Position numbers and translations under genes: made by a program
The notes under the pieces: model-generated
Seen by the model: the letters and a program-made list of their open reading frames with translations, nothing else
Databases searched by the model: none
What the model was told of the DNA's origin: nothing
Shown here: positions 1 to 8,517 of the stretch, in pieces
Position numbering within the stretch: the first letter of the stretch is position 1
Layout: the number at the start of each line of letters is the position of its first letter
Origin: Moorena sp. SIOASIH
Lineage (GTDB): Bacteria; Cyanobacteriota; Cyanobacteriia; Cyanobacteriales; Coleofasciculaceae
Assembly (NCBI RefSeq): GCF_010671925.1
Contig: NZ_JAAHIH010000003.1
Location: forward strand, 186,001 to 250,000
Reading direction: 5' to 3'
Length of the DNA stretch: 64,000 bases

Positions 1-3000
1 AGGGTCAAGAGAATGGGGTTGTGATGATAAGGGGCGATCGCGCCACTCGACTGTAAACGTTCGTACCCAAGCATCTATCCCAGAAGGAGGCTGATTCACG
101 CCGTCGATGGGTGTAGATCTACCTGTACGGACTAAATCCTCTAGGGCTTGAGCTACTTCTGCGACTGTGGCATCCGCATAGTTTGTGGGGGCTGCTGACG
201 GCTCAAGGGCGAGGGACCTAGCAGCCTCTGCAACCAACTGCCCCACTGTAATAGAGTTGAGATGCAGGTCACTGAGCAAGCGATGATTGTCTTGAATTGC
301 TGTGGTTGGTAATTCAATCCGTTGCGCTACCAGTTGCCGAACCAGTTCTTTGGGGGTCTCCCATGTCTTCTGGTTAACTATGGATTGTTCAGTTACAGGA
401 CTTACGCGGTTAAGTGGATTTCGCCCCCCTAGCCCCCCAGCGAGCAATCCCTCGCTGGGGGGAATGATGTCAAAGTCCCCCGCCCCCCTAACCCCCCAAT
501 TCTGGGGGGAATTAGCGGATGCTTCGCTTTTTGACATTGGGGGATTTAGGGGGCAAATGCGTAAGTCCTGAGTTAGATAATCAGCATCAAAGCCCTTACC
601 TCCAGCCTCTATTCCGATCTCGGAGACCAAAGCAGTTTTGGAAATAGAGGTCTTGCCGTTATCAGAGCTTAGAATTGATACTTCTTGAAGCTGCAATTGA
701 GGTGCTAATTCGCAAGGGTTGACAAAGAATTTTGGTTGCCAGTCTAAATTGAAAGGGCGAGTAAAGCGATCGCTAAATAAGGCATTTGGATCGATAGAAC
801 TGCCCAACACAAAAGCAGCCCCAACTGCCTGGAGTAACCCCTGCAGCGAGGGTCCACTAGCATCTAGGGCAATCGCTGGTGTCTCTACACAGTCTTTAGC
901 CAAACCGCTTAGCACTCTACCAGGACCGACTTCAATCCAGAGATCAACCTCTTGGCTAGCCTGAGTAATGGCCTCTAGGAACCGAACAGGGGCAGTCACT
1001 TGTTGATAGAGAAGTGATCGCACATCAGTCTCAGCAGTCAGCAGTGATCCTGTGACGGTAGAGATCAGTTTGCGTTGCAGGGGTTGAATTGTTTCTGTCG
1101 CCAAGTGTTTAGCTAAAGGGTCAGCAGCAGCACTCACTAAATCAGAGTGAAAGGCATGGGAAACGGACAAAGTAACCGCTTTAAGCCCTTGCGCCTGTGC
1201 TTTATTAATAAGATCTACAATAGCATCAACTTCCCCCGAAATAATGGTTTGCTGGGGGGTGTTAAGACCTGCGATCACCACAGGATAACCATTTATCAGC
1301 TGTCTGATCACCTGCTGGGATGACCGAATACTAGCCATTGCTCCGGTAGCACTCCCGAAATCAGTCATTGCTTGTCCCCGCACTTGAGTAATTCGCAGCA
1401 GAGCTTCTTGGTCAAAAGCACCTGCCCAATGCAGTGCAGTGATCTCGCCCAAGCTGTGACCGATGGCAATATCAGCTGTTAGGCCCAGTTGCTGTAAAAC
1501 CAGCAGTCCCGCCTTAGAGGCTGTAACAATAGCAGGTTGAGCGATCGCAGTGGCTTTACCATCTTCTGGTTGAGGGAAAGGATTTTGGGCGTAGAGGTCC
1601 CTGACTTGATCAAAGCGATGCTCCCAACACCCGCCATTGAAATAGGTGGGGGAAGCTTGGCCTGGAAACAAGAATCCCAATCGGGATGGGGTTGTCCTCT
1701 TGCCTAGAAAAATACCTGTATCTGGCTCTAGACGTTCAGTTATGCCTTCCTTTAACCAGGTGGCTAATACCTCCAGTCGTGTTGTCAACTCCATCGGGGT
1801 TGCTGCCACAATTGCCACTCGCACAGTTCCAGGGCTCAGGGATTGAGCTAGGTGAACCGCTAAATCTGTGACTTCAGCCCGTGATAATCTGGGGGCAATC
1901 TCCAGAACTTGGGCAACTTGCTGTTGCAGCTGATCAACTTGCTCAGCTTGGAATAGAAAAAGTTCTGCATCTTGAGGGGAATGTAACAGGATTTTTTCTT
2001 TATGATTCAAGCTGTGACGGCGATCTTTGTTTCCTTCTAAAACAATATGGGCATTAATGCCACCAAACCCCATGGCACCGACCCCAGCTCTCAAGGGAGT
2101 GTCCTCGGACCACAGTTTTCCCTGCGGCAGTACCCTCAGGGCTGCATTTGTTGCGGTTAAAAGCCCATGGGGTTGGTCACACATGGGCATGGGAGGAATG
2201 ACCTGATGATGGAGCGCTAGGGTGGCTTTTATCAGTCCTGCAATGCCAGCGGCGGCTTTGGTGTGTCCGATATTGGCCTTGATCGAACTGATCACTGCTA
2301 CTGGAGCATCGGGATTGCTCTCTTGGCGGGCACGGGAAAGGGTTTTTAACTCGGTTGCATCTCCGACACTGGTACCTGTGCCGTGACCCTCAAAATAGGT
2401 AACGGTATCAATGCCAAAACCAGCCCTACGATAGGCTCGTTGCAGCGCTAAGAGTTGTCCTTCAACTTCCGGGCGGGTCATGCCACCATGGCCATCTGAG
2501 GATACTCCCCAACCTCGAATCACTGCATAAATAGGACAATTTTGGACAATGGCATCTGCATGGCGCATGAGTACGACAAATCCACACCCCTCTCCTGGCC
2601 AAAAGCCAGTAGACCGGGCATCGTAAACCCTCATCTCGTCGGTCGCCAAAGCACCAGCTTTAGCAAAACCAACCAGTTCAAAGGGATCTAAACTCAAATC
2701 TACCCCTCCTGCTAGGGCCACATCAAAGTCCCCTGATACCAGCCCTGAACAAGCATGGGCAATAGCTAAAAGGGAGGAACTACAAGCTCCGTCAACGGCA
2801 TACCCACCGCCTTTAAAATCAAAGTAGTTACAGATGCGTCCGGCGATCGTATTTGAGAGATTACCAGCTAGGGTTTCTTCACTAATCTCAGGGAAGGGCT
2901 GTTTGTACTGTTGCTCCAGCATTTTCACTAAAGCTGAACAGTGCTCTGGCGGATAATTGGTTTGACTTAGGGTTGCTTCTACTACTCTGCGAACATAGGG

Positions 3001-3417
3001 CCAGCGGAGTCTCATTGTGTTGGCTCGGGAAAACTCTCCGGTTAAAGTATTCCCCAGCAAGACCCCTGTCGATTCACGGGGGATACCCTCGGCATGGGGA
3101 AACCCTGCATCTGCCAGGGCGCGGTTGGCAATATCTAAGGCTAACCAATGGGCTAAATCAGCTGAGCGAAATGTACTGCCCACAACCCGAAAATCAACCC
3201 GGTCAAATTCATAGCCTTCGATCAAGGCTGCTTCTGAAGCATAGGTTCGATCGGGAACAGTGGGATTGCTGCTCCAATAATCTGATAAATTTAAGCGTTC
3301 TGAAGGCATGCGCCGAAAGGAGCGCCGTTGAGCCAGCACATTTTCCCATAGTTCAGCCGGTGAATGGGCATCTGGATAGCAGCAGGCCATTCCTACAATT
3401 GCGATCGCAGGGGTCAT
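1..3417 (-). CDS. pksE: Enediyne-type iterative polyketide synthase PKSE, C-terminal part beyond window
   Basis: The minus-strand frame is open from the ATG at 3417 to base 1, so at least 1139 residues are coded here and the 3' part lies outside. Residues 1-455 are a ketosynthase: active-site Cys about 212 in DGACSSSLLA, His 345 in EGHGTGT and His 385 in KANIGHTKAAAG. An acyltransferase follows at about 560-880, with nucleophile Ser near 654 in GHSLGE and HAFH near 754, which points to malonyl specificity. An acyl carrier domain lies at about 1020-1090 with the phosphopantetheine serine near 1054 in DLHLNSI. KS-AT-ACP order and the DLHLNS motif fit PKSE, which in that family continues with KR, DH and a phosphopantetheinyl transferase domain. 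The gene starts 3 bp after unbU, so the two are probably co-transcribed. A 60-codon transposon insertion lies in the AT-ACP linker. Another iterative type I PKS is possible, but the neighbours argue for PKSE. Confidence 0.85.
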   Translation of the reverse strand, partial: MTPAIAIVGMACCYPDAHSPAELWENVLAQRRSFRRMPSERLNLSDYWSSNPTVPDRTYASEAALIEGYEFDRVDFRVVGSTFRSADLAHWLALDIANRALADAGFPHAEGIPRESTGVLLGNTLTGEFSRANTMRLRWPYVRRVVEATLSQTNYPPEHCSALVKMLEQQYKQPFPEISEETLAGNLSNTIAGRICNYFDFKGGGYAVDGACSSSLLAIAHACSGLVSGDFDVALAGGVDLSLDPFELVGFAKAGALATDEMRVYDARSTGFWPGEGCGFVVLMRHADAIVQNCPIYAVIRGWGVSSDGHGGMTRPEVEGQLLALQRAYRRAGFGIDTVTYFEGHGTGTSVGDATELKTLSRARQESNPDAPVAVISSIKANIGHTKAAAGIAGLIKATLALHHQVIPPMPMCDQPHGLLTATNAALRVLPQGKLWSEDTPLRAGVGAMGFGGINAHIVLEGNKDRRHSLNHKEKILLHSPQDAELFLFQAEQVDQLQQQVAQVLEIAPRLSRAEVTDLAVHLAQSLSPGTVRVAIVAATPMELTTRLEVLATWLKEGITERLEPDTGIFLGKRTTPSRLGFLFPGQASPTYFNGGCWEHRFDQVRDLYAQNPFPQPEDGKATAIAQPAIVTASKAGLLVLQQLGLTADIAIGHSLGEITALHWAGAFDQEALLRITQVRGQAMTDFGSATGAMASIRSSQQVIRQLINGYPVVIAGLNTPQQTIISGEVDAIVDLINKAQAQGLKAVTLSVSHAFHSDLVSAAADPLAKHLATETIQPLQRKLISTVTGSLLTAETDVRSLLYQQVTAPVRFLEAITQASQEVDLWIEVGPGRVLSGLAKDCVETPAIALDASGPSLQGLLQAVGAAFVLGSSIDPNALFSDRFTRPFNLDWQPKFFVNPCELAPQLQLQEVSILSSDNGKTSISKTALVSEIGIEAGGKGFDADYLTQDLRICPLNPPMSKSEASANSPQNWGVRGAGDFDIIPPSEGLLAGGLGGRNPLNRVSPVTEQSIVNQKTWETPKELVRQLVAQRIELPTTAIQDNHRLLSDLHLNSITVGQLVAEAARSLALEPSAAPTNYADATVAEVAQALEDLVRTGRSTPIDGVNQPPSGIDAWVRTFTVEWRDRPLSSQPHSLDP
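396..570. mobile_element. MITE-like element A, copy inside the PKS gene
   Basis: Terminal inverted repeats read CAGGACTTACGC at the left end and its complement at the right end. The flanks carry a 5-bp duplication AGTTA (391-395 and 571-575). The core holds the C-tract/G-tract palindromes (CCCCCCTAGCCCCCC type) seen elsewhere in the window. No transposase is encoded. Element plus duplication is 180 bp, so the PKS frame is kept. A second copy with its own duplication lies at 17634-17745. Confidence 0.85.
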
Positions 3418-3420
3418 GAC

Positions 3421-4365
3421 TTAGACCTCCCCAGTAATGGTTGAAGGGACTAAAACGCGGGTTGATGAGGCTGGTTGAGCAAGACTTTCTCTGAGCAAAA
3501 CTAAACCCCTGGCCCCACACACAAGGGTCAATGCAAAGAAGAAACCGAATACAATGTGATTCAGCATTAAAAGACCATATGTTGCTGCAACACAACCCCC
3601 AAAAATGATCTGATTCAGAGGCTTGATGGGGGTTGTTCCCGGATCGGATATCATGTAGAAGGTGAAAAGCACAAACGCAACTCCTGTCATAGGCATCAGG
3701 GGAGCAAGCAGGGGTGTGTCAAACATCCAACTCCTCAAGCAGGCTTGTATAATAAAGCCCCCAACCCAACTCAAAATCAGTGGGAGTTTGCCTGTAAAGC
3801 GGGCATTGAGAAACGTTCCCGAACAAATTATCAAGCCCGGGAGTAGCCAATCACTCCAGCCAAGCAGGTTTTCAGTAAATTGATAGGGAGGGGCAATGCC
3901 AACCCAGGGAAATAGGAGCAACGTCAGGGTAATACCAAAGTTAGAAGGATTCAGAAAGTGTCGGGTTTTGTTGCCCACAGGTACCCGGAAAATAGCTTTT
4001 GAGGCTATGGCAACTGTGGTGGCAAAGGCGATGGGCAACAGCTGTTCGTTTGCATAGAGAAGCATTGCTACCGCTAAGCCGGTAATGTGAGCGGGCAACA
4101 GAAAATCAATGAATTGTTGGGAAAAGAGGGTTCCACGGTTTCCTTCTGCTAAGAACCGAGGACGGTGAGCGTTGCTCCAGCTATCCAACAATTCCAGAAG
4201 AATTTCAACACTATAGGCTGTGGCAAGAGCAACTAAAGGTTGTATCCAAGATTGCTCGAACCCTAGAACGGTGTGACCCAGCACGTTCAAGACTGTAATT
4301 GCGATCGCAAACCGTCGTAAGCCGCCCAGACGATTAGTGTGATACCATTTGGATTGTGCATTCAT
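3421..4365 (-). CDS. unbU: UnbU-like RnfD-family integral membrane protein
   Basis: This 314-residue protein is mostly hydrophobic, with roughly eight to ten predicted membrane segments. Two motifs match RnfD/NqrB-type proteins: HFLNPSNFGI (about residues 137-146) and ISDPGTTP (about 240-247). Conserved enediyne clusters contain an integral membrane protein of this size and type, named UnbU, next to UnbV and the PKS. Its exact reaction is unknown; electron transfer across the membrane is suggested only by the RnfD resemblance. It lies between unbV (124-bp gap containing a transposable element) and the PKS (3-bp gap). The ATG at 4365 is the first in-frame ATG. Confidence 0.8.
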   Translation of the reverse strand: MNAQSKWYHTNRLGGLRRFAIAITVLNVLGHTVLGFEQSWIQPLVALATAYSVEILLELLDSWSNAHRPRFLAEGNRGTLFSQQFIDFLLPAHITGLAVAMLLYANEQLLPIAFATTVAIASKAIFRVPVGNKTRHFLNPSNFGITLTLLLFPWVGIAPPYQFTENLLGWSDWLLPGLIICSGTFLNARFTGKLPLILSWVGGFIIQACLRSWMFDTPLLAPLMPMTGVAFVLFTFYMISDPGTTPIKPLNQIIFGGCVAATYGLLMLNHIVFGFFFALTLVCGARGLVLLRESLAQPASSTRVLVPSTITGEV

Positions 4366-4400
4366 AGGCTATTTTTCCTCTACCACTGCAATAAAATTTG

Positions 4401-4547
4401 GGCGTTGCTGATTCTGGGTATCGTTTCGCCCCCCTAGCCCCCCAATTCTGGGGGGAAAAAACTGTCAAAGTCCCCCAGAATTGGGGGATTTAGGGGGCTT
4501 GAATAAAACCAGATGATCGCGCATTCATTCCTAAATTCAGCAACGCC
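4401..4547. mobile_element. MITE-like element B, overlapping the 3' end of unbV
   Basis: The left end reads GGCGTTGCTGATTCTGGGTA and the right end is the complement of GGCGTTGCTGAATTTAGG, forming imperfect terminal inverted repeats. The interior has the same C-tract/G-tract palindromes as element A. No transposase is present. The right end lies inside unbV and supplies its last residues and stop codon. A second copy is at 8278-8503. Confidence 0.7.
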
Positions 4548-6643
4548 AGGTTTGTGGGGTTAACATAGGTCAGCAAGTTATCCTCATCCAAAATCAACGT
4601 GTGAGATCCGGGAGATAAATTCATGGTTGCTTGCTGAGCCTGGCCATTACTCCCACGCCAATGAAGTTCTACAGGCAGAGAGCCGGTGGCCTGAACTTGG
4701 CCTAACCCAAAGTGCAGCTCAGAACTGCGAGCCCCCGAATGTCCATTGCCGCCATCAACTTGCCCTACTAAAGACCGCCCATTGGGAAGTTGGACAATGG
4801 CAGCTGCACCGATAGCGGGTCTTCCTACCGACAAAGGATTAGAAGGAACAGGTAGTAAAAGCTTTAAGTTGAGTGCAGCACCAGCGGTACCATTGCTGTC
4901 ATTGCGATAGAAATAGGAGGGGTCCCACTGATTTGCGATCGCAAAATCTAAATCCCCATCCCCATCCACATCTGCTGTGGCAATTCCCCGTGTTACTTGG
5001 GGTGTAGCCAGCCCTAAGTTTTTGGCCAAGTCGTAATACCGACCATCCTTTGCCCGAACAAAAAATGGGTTGTGGGCCTGACCACTTAGATCATCCCCAG
5101 ACTGGAAGCGAGGCCAGATATTGGCATGGCTCAACAGTTCATCGTTACCCATGGCGAGTTCATGTAACTCAGGCCATCGATCAATCGTTCCTTTGGCAAA
5201 GCCCGTTGCTTGAAGTGCCTCCAATTCACCGTCGTTATCGAAATCACCAAATTTTGTTTCCCAACCCCAGCTACTGCGAGATACTCCCAGGGGCTCACTG
5301 CGATCAACATATGGAGCAATCCCTTGGTTGATATCCTCTAATTTGCCAGTACTGGTAAATAGAAAGTGACTTTCTTCTAGTGCATACTCATCGGCAATGT
5401 TGCTGACGTAGATATCTAGTAATCCATCTCCATTGACATCACCGAAATCTACCCCCATTCCCTTAAAAGAATCTTTGCCTAATACCTTAGAATTAGGAGT
5501 CGTCAACCCTTTTTGTCCTTCTAGCAGGGCAAATTCTAAGTGGCCAGGTCGGGAACGATTATGGAGTAGCCGATCAGGTCCAAAATCGTTAGCAAAATAG
5601 ATTTCTGGTTGCAGATCTCCATCTAAATCTGCAGTTCCCACCGCCAGAGTCCAGGCGTGAGCCACGTTCTGATCCATCACCCCGGTAATGTCTTGAAACT
5701 TAACCCTTGGTAGAGCCCCTACGGTTGCTTCTGTCCACCGGAGGATATGATTTCGACCCCCGTTGTATGCTCGGGTCATAGAATGCTGCATGGATTCTGT
5801 CCCTGAGCCATGGGTATCTAGAATGCGAGCACCATCTTGAAAATAGTTACCGATGATGATATCATAGTGACTGTCTCCATCAAGGTCAGCAAAGGTGGCT
5901 GCATTGGTATACCAACGCTCTCCACTAGTATCAATTTCTTGTTGAACATAACTCAGTGCATTCAAGGGGCTAGGGCATGTCTTCAAACTCGGAGATCCCC
6001 CATTATCCCCCGAGCGAGCAATCCCTCGCTCGGGGGACTTTGAGTATGGCTCCCCCCTTATTAAGGGGGGCTGGGGGGGATCATCATCTTGCGGAAAACT
6101 TTGAAAACACGCCCTAGTCCCTTCCAGCCTTGCCTTTTTTAGAAATGCAACTGGAGTCCTACCCCAGTAGTAAACCAGTACATCGGTCTGTCCATCTTCA
6201 TTGAAGTCATGGAATAGACAGCCCATCGGTGCCATTGTTTGTGAGTCATAGGGAACTGCGGTTGGTGTCAGGGCAAAAGGGGCATAGCGATCGCCTGTGC
6301 CTGGTACTGGTGATACAATCACTTGATCAGTTCTGGGATCCACGTGGCAGGCATCATTGGGTAGACCATCATTATCTAAATCATTGAGTGCGATCGCAGC
6401 CCCTACTGAGGAAATCCATGCCGAATGCTGTTCTAAGCTAGGGTGAACTGAGCGGATTGATTTAGAGGTTGATGAGGCCAGCTCTGGCAATGGCAGACGG
6501 GTAAAGTGAAAACGAGATGCCATCGAGTTTCTTTCAGTTGCCGACAAACTGGGCAAGCGGGTAAACCAGAATAAACTGCAGATCAAGGTAATTGCGACCA
6601 GTCGTTTCGCCTGATCTTGCAGAAACTGTAATAGAATTCTCAT
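4490..6643 (-). CDS. unbV: UnbV-like secreted FG-GAP/ASPIC repeat protein
   Basis: The protein has 717 residues, with an N-terminal hydrophobic segment (about 14-35, ending LPSLSA) that looks like a signal peptide. At least six calcium-binding-like FG-GAP repeats follow, for example DLDNDGLPND, DLDGDSHYDIIIGN, DVNGDGLLDIYVSN and DVDGDGDLDFAIAN. An ASPIC/UnbV-type C-terminal domain has IGAAAIVQLPNGRS and QVDGGNGHSG. UnbV is the secreted protein of the enediyne warhead cassette; its role is not established. The start ATG overlaps the unbL stop by 4 bp, so translation is probably coupled. Residues of about 177-224 come from an in-frame 144-bp insertion and the final 17 residues come from element B, so this copy is mosaic and may or may not still function. 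Confidence 0.82.
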   Translation of the reverse strand: MRILLQFLQDQAKRLVAITLICSLFWFTRLPSLSATERNSMASRFHFTRLPLPELASSTSKSIRSVHPSLEQHSAWISSVGAAIALNDLDNDGLPNDACHVDPRTDQVIVSPVPGTGDRYAPFALTPTAVPYDSQTMAPMGCLFHDFNEDGQTDVLVYYWGRTPVAFLKKARLEGTRACFQSFPQDDDPPQPPLIRGEPYSKSPERGIARSGDNGGSPSLKTCPSPLNALSYVQQEIDTSGERWYTNAATFADLDGDSHYDIIIGNYFQDGARILDTHGSGTESMQHSMTRAYNGGRNHILRWTEATVGALPRVKFQDITGVMDQNVAHAWTLAVGTADLDGDLQPEIYFANDFGPDRLLHNRSRPGHLEFALLEGQKGLTTPNSKVLGKDSFKGMGVDFGDVNGDGLLDIYVSNIADEYALEESHFLFTSTGKLEDINQGIAPYVDRSEPLGVSRSSWGWETKFGDFDNDGELEALQATGFAKGTIDRWPELHELAMGNDELLSHANIWPRFQSGDDLSGQAHNPFFVRAKDGRYYDLAKNLGLATPQVTRGIATADVDGDGDLDFAIANQWDPSYFYRNDSNGTAGAALNLKLLLPVPSNPLSVGRPAIGAAAIVQLPNGRSLVGQVDGGNGHSGARSSELHFGLGQVQATGSLPVELHWRGSNGQAQQATMNLSPGSHTLILDEDNLLTYVNPTNLALLNLGMNARSSGFIQAP
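5971..6116. mobile_element. MITE-like element C inserted in frame in unbV
   Basis: The ends read CTAGGGCATGTCTTCAAA and the complement of CTAGGGCGTGTTTTCAA, giving inverted repeats bounded by TA on both sides, as expected for a TA-targeting (IS630/Tc1-type) element. Element plus one TA is 144 bp, exactly 48 codons, and the unbV frame stays open. The interior contains C/G-tract palindromes and no transposase. Assignment to IS630/Tc1 is inferred from the TA alone. Confidence 0.7.
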
Positions 6644-7773
6644 GGTTTCATCTCCCGTGAAAAGTGCGATTGAATACGCTGTTTCCAGATTTCGTAAGCT
6701 GGTTCTGCTCCTTCTTGTTTACCTTCAAGGCCAATTTGGGGAGATGAAACAGGGGGCAAATTTTCCAGGGCTTGATCTGTAACTTCCGCTGCAGCACCAG
6801 CACCCATGCCACACAAGATCTGACACGCTATCTCTGTATGAGCAGTGGGGTTGCCTGCTTTTTGACGAGCCTTAGCGGCAAACGCTGCCCCCTGAGCAAG
6901 GTGAGGTTGGTACTTCCCGGCAGCTGATTTTAAAGCTTCGATAGCAGCCGGATCCACACCCCCAGCGTAGGCACAAGCCAAACCAACCCCACTCCAAAGA
7001 TCTGCGTGTCTCTTAGCATCGAAAGTACTGATTTTCCGGGGAATATGACTACAATCTGCCCCACAGACAAACCAAAGACTTCTACCCAGACCTTGGTCAA
7101 ACACTCGACGGGCGTAGCCAGAAAGTTTTTTGGGAATGGTCTTTTGTTCCACACTGCGAGGCCAGTTAAAATAGCCTTCATGGAAGCCATAACCGTCAAT
7201 GGCCAACCAACCCAGCAACGGATCAATTGCTTTGGCATTTTGGATTTTGGATTGTGCATTTGCCCTGCAGTTAAGCTGAGTAAGATACACAGGACGTCGC
7301 CAAGGTAGTCGAGCCAGTATCCAGCCTGCTCCCACATGGACCATGTAGATATGGGCGGCACCGGGACCGGCCATAAATTTTGCCAGCCGATTTTGTTGCC
7401 AGGGGGTTAAGGCGTCCAACAACGCTAACCCCATGGCTGCGCCTTCAAAGGCAAACCCACGCCACTCAGCCTCAATGGTATTTAAGCGGAGTGCAAGGGT
7501 ATCTGGTTTATGATCTGCAAGAGCAGCATGATAGCCCTGTAAAAATGTGTAACCGATGTGTTCTAATTGCTGTTGTGCTTGAACATTTCCAGGCCGAAAT
7601 CCTCTTTGGACAAAAGTGGTCTCCTTAGGGTCGATGCCAAACAATTTCTGACGCAAGTTTCCCCACTTAGAAATTACTGGAACAGAGGTTTGTGGATGAG
7701 TAACCTCTGCTTGAAAAGCTAGGATGGCATCACGTTCACTAGGGTGTGATTGGGTAAAAAAATAATGGCGCAC
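6640..7773 (-). CDS. unbL: UnbL-like DUF1702 protein
   Basis: The 377-residue protein matches the DUF1702 family, known as UnbL in enediyne clusters. Visible family-like blocks include KLFGIDPKETTFVQRGF (about 48-64), WRGFAFEGAAMGLALLDAL, HVGAGWILARLPWR and LAIDGYGFHEGYFNW. No signal peptide or catalytic motif is obvious. The start is GTG at 7773, chosen because AAGGAGG lies 6 nt upstream. It is the first gene of the minus-strand run unbL-unbV-unbU-pksE and overlaps unbV by 4 bp. The biochemical role is unknown, but the family co-occurs strictly with enediyne PKS genes in known clusters. Confidence 0.82.
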   Translation of the reverse strand: MRHYFFTQSHPSERDAILAFQAEVTHPQTSVPVISKWGNLRQKLFGIDPKETTFVQRGFRPGNVQAQQQLEHIGYTFLQGYHAALADHKPDTLALRLNTIEAEWRGFAFEGAAMGLALLDALTPWQQNRLAKFMAGPGAAHIYMVHVGAGWILARLPWRRPVYLTQLNCRANAQSKIQNAKAIDPLLGWLAIDGYGFHEGYFNWPRSVEQKTIPKKLSGYARRVFDQGLGRSLWFVCGADCSHIPRKISTFDAKRHADLWSGVGLACAYAGGVDPAAIEALKSAAGKYQPHLAQGAAFAAKARQKAGNPTAHTEIACQILCGMGAGAAAEVTDQALENLPPVSSPQIGLEGKQEGAEPAYEIWKQRIQSHFSREMKP

Positions 7774-8129
7774 AATGGCCTCCTTATTCAGGTAAGGATT
7801 TAGATTATTTCAATTTGTAACAGCAAAAATCATTAAAAATTGCAGGTTTATTCAGGTTTAAATTTAGGTTTATTCAGGCTTTACAGAAATCAAATGTTCC
7901 ACCAAAAGCAGTTTTTTGTTCCGACAATTATAGATGCTTTTGTCATTAAAATTGGCAGTATTATTCTTAGCAATGATCGGCTTGCAATCACGATCAACTG
8001 TTGAGTTTTAAGGTATTATTAGAGCTCAGTGCATACCGATTTGGCAGCCAGTATAAATACTGAAATTCTGTTTTGAGCAATCAGAGCTAAGCTTTGAAAA
8101 GTTGACCATAGATCAGATGAGTGGTGGTA
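7774..8129 (-). promoter_or_regulatory. Leader region of the unbL operon with TTTATTCAGG repeats
   Basis: This AT-rich spacer precedes the operon. TTATTCAGG occurs at 7784-7792, and GGTTTATTCAGG at 7845-7856 and 7867-7878, all in the same orientation. Repeated 9-12-mers just upstream of a start could be operator sites or decayed repeats. No confident -10/-35 pair is called. Confidence 0.3.
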
Positions 8130-8277
8130 ATGGATGCTGAGAAACATGCCCAAATCAAAGCTCACGCCCGAGCAATTGCCGCTTTGCTCTAGGAACAGAT
8201 CTCGAACAGGTTCAAACCCAACGCAGGCATAGAAGAAGCAGTTCGTGATCACATTCTCGAGCATGTGAGCGTTGCTG
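8130..8277 (+). pseudogene. Transposase N-terminal remnant (ISKra4-like)
   Basis: From the ATG at 8130 the frame reads MDAEKHAQIKAHARAIAALL, then a TAG, a frameshifted stretch, and GIEEAVRDHILEHV. This resembles the N-terminus of ISKra4-family transposases common in cyanobacteria. It is cut by element B at 8278 and has no downstream catalytic domain, so it is a dead fragment. The family assignment is from memory of the N-terminal sequence. Confidence 0.5.
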
Positions 8278-8503
8278 ATTTTGGGTATGATTGTGCCCAA
8301 TTTTGCGGTGCGACCCGTGGCGAATTTAATTACGGGTTAAGCGCACCGGGGGGGGTGACAAAACTCTCTTGCTTCCCCCGCCCCCCTAACCCCCCAATTT
8401 TGGGGGGAAAAGCGCGGATCCTTCGCTTTTTTAGAGATTTAGCTCAACGGGGGCTGTAACAAAACCAGATAATCACGCATTCATTCCTTGATTCAGCAAC
8501 GCC
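8278..8503. mobile_element. MITE-like element B, second copy
   Basis: The left end is AGCGTTGCTGATTTTGGGTA and the right end is the complement of GGCGTTGCTGAATCAAGG. The right part (AAACCAGATAATCACGCATTC) matches the copy at 4401-4547. It interrupts the transposase remnant and contains C/G-tract palindromes. No gene lies inside. Confidence 0.65.
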
Positions 8504-8517
8504 AAAAATTGTTGGCT

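Noticed and set aside
302-571. Plus-strand ORF over the element in the PKS
   Set aside because: It is antisense to the PKS and mostly transposon sequence.
8019-8300. Minus-strand 93-codon ORF
   Set aside because: It is antisense to the transposase remnant and has no protein-like features.
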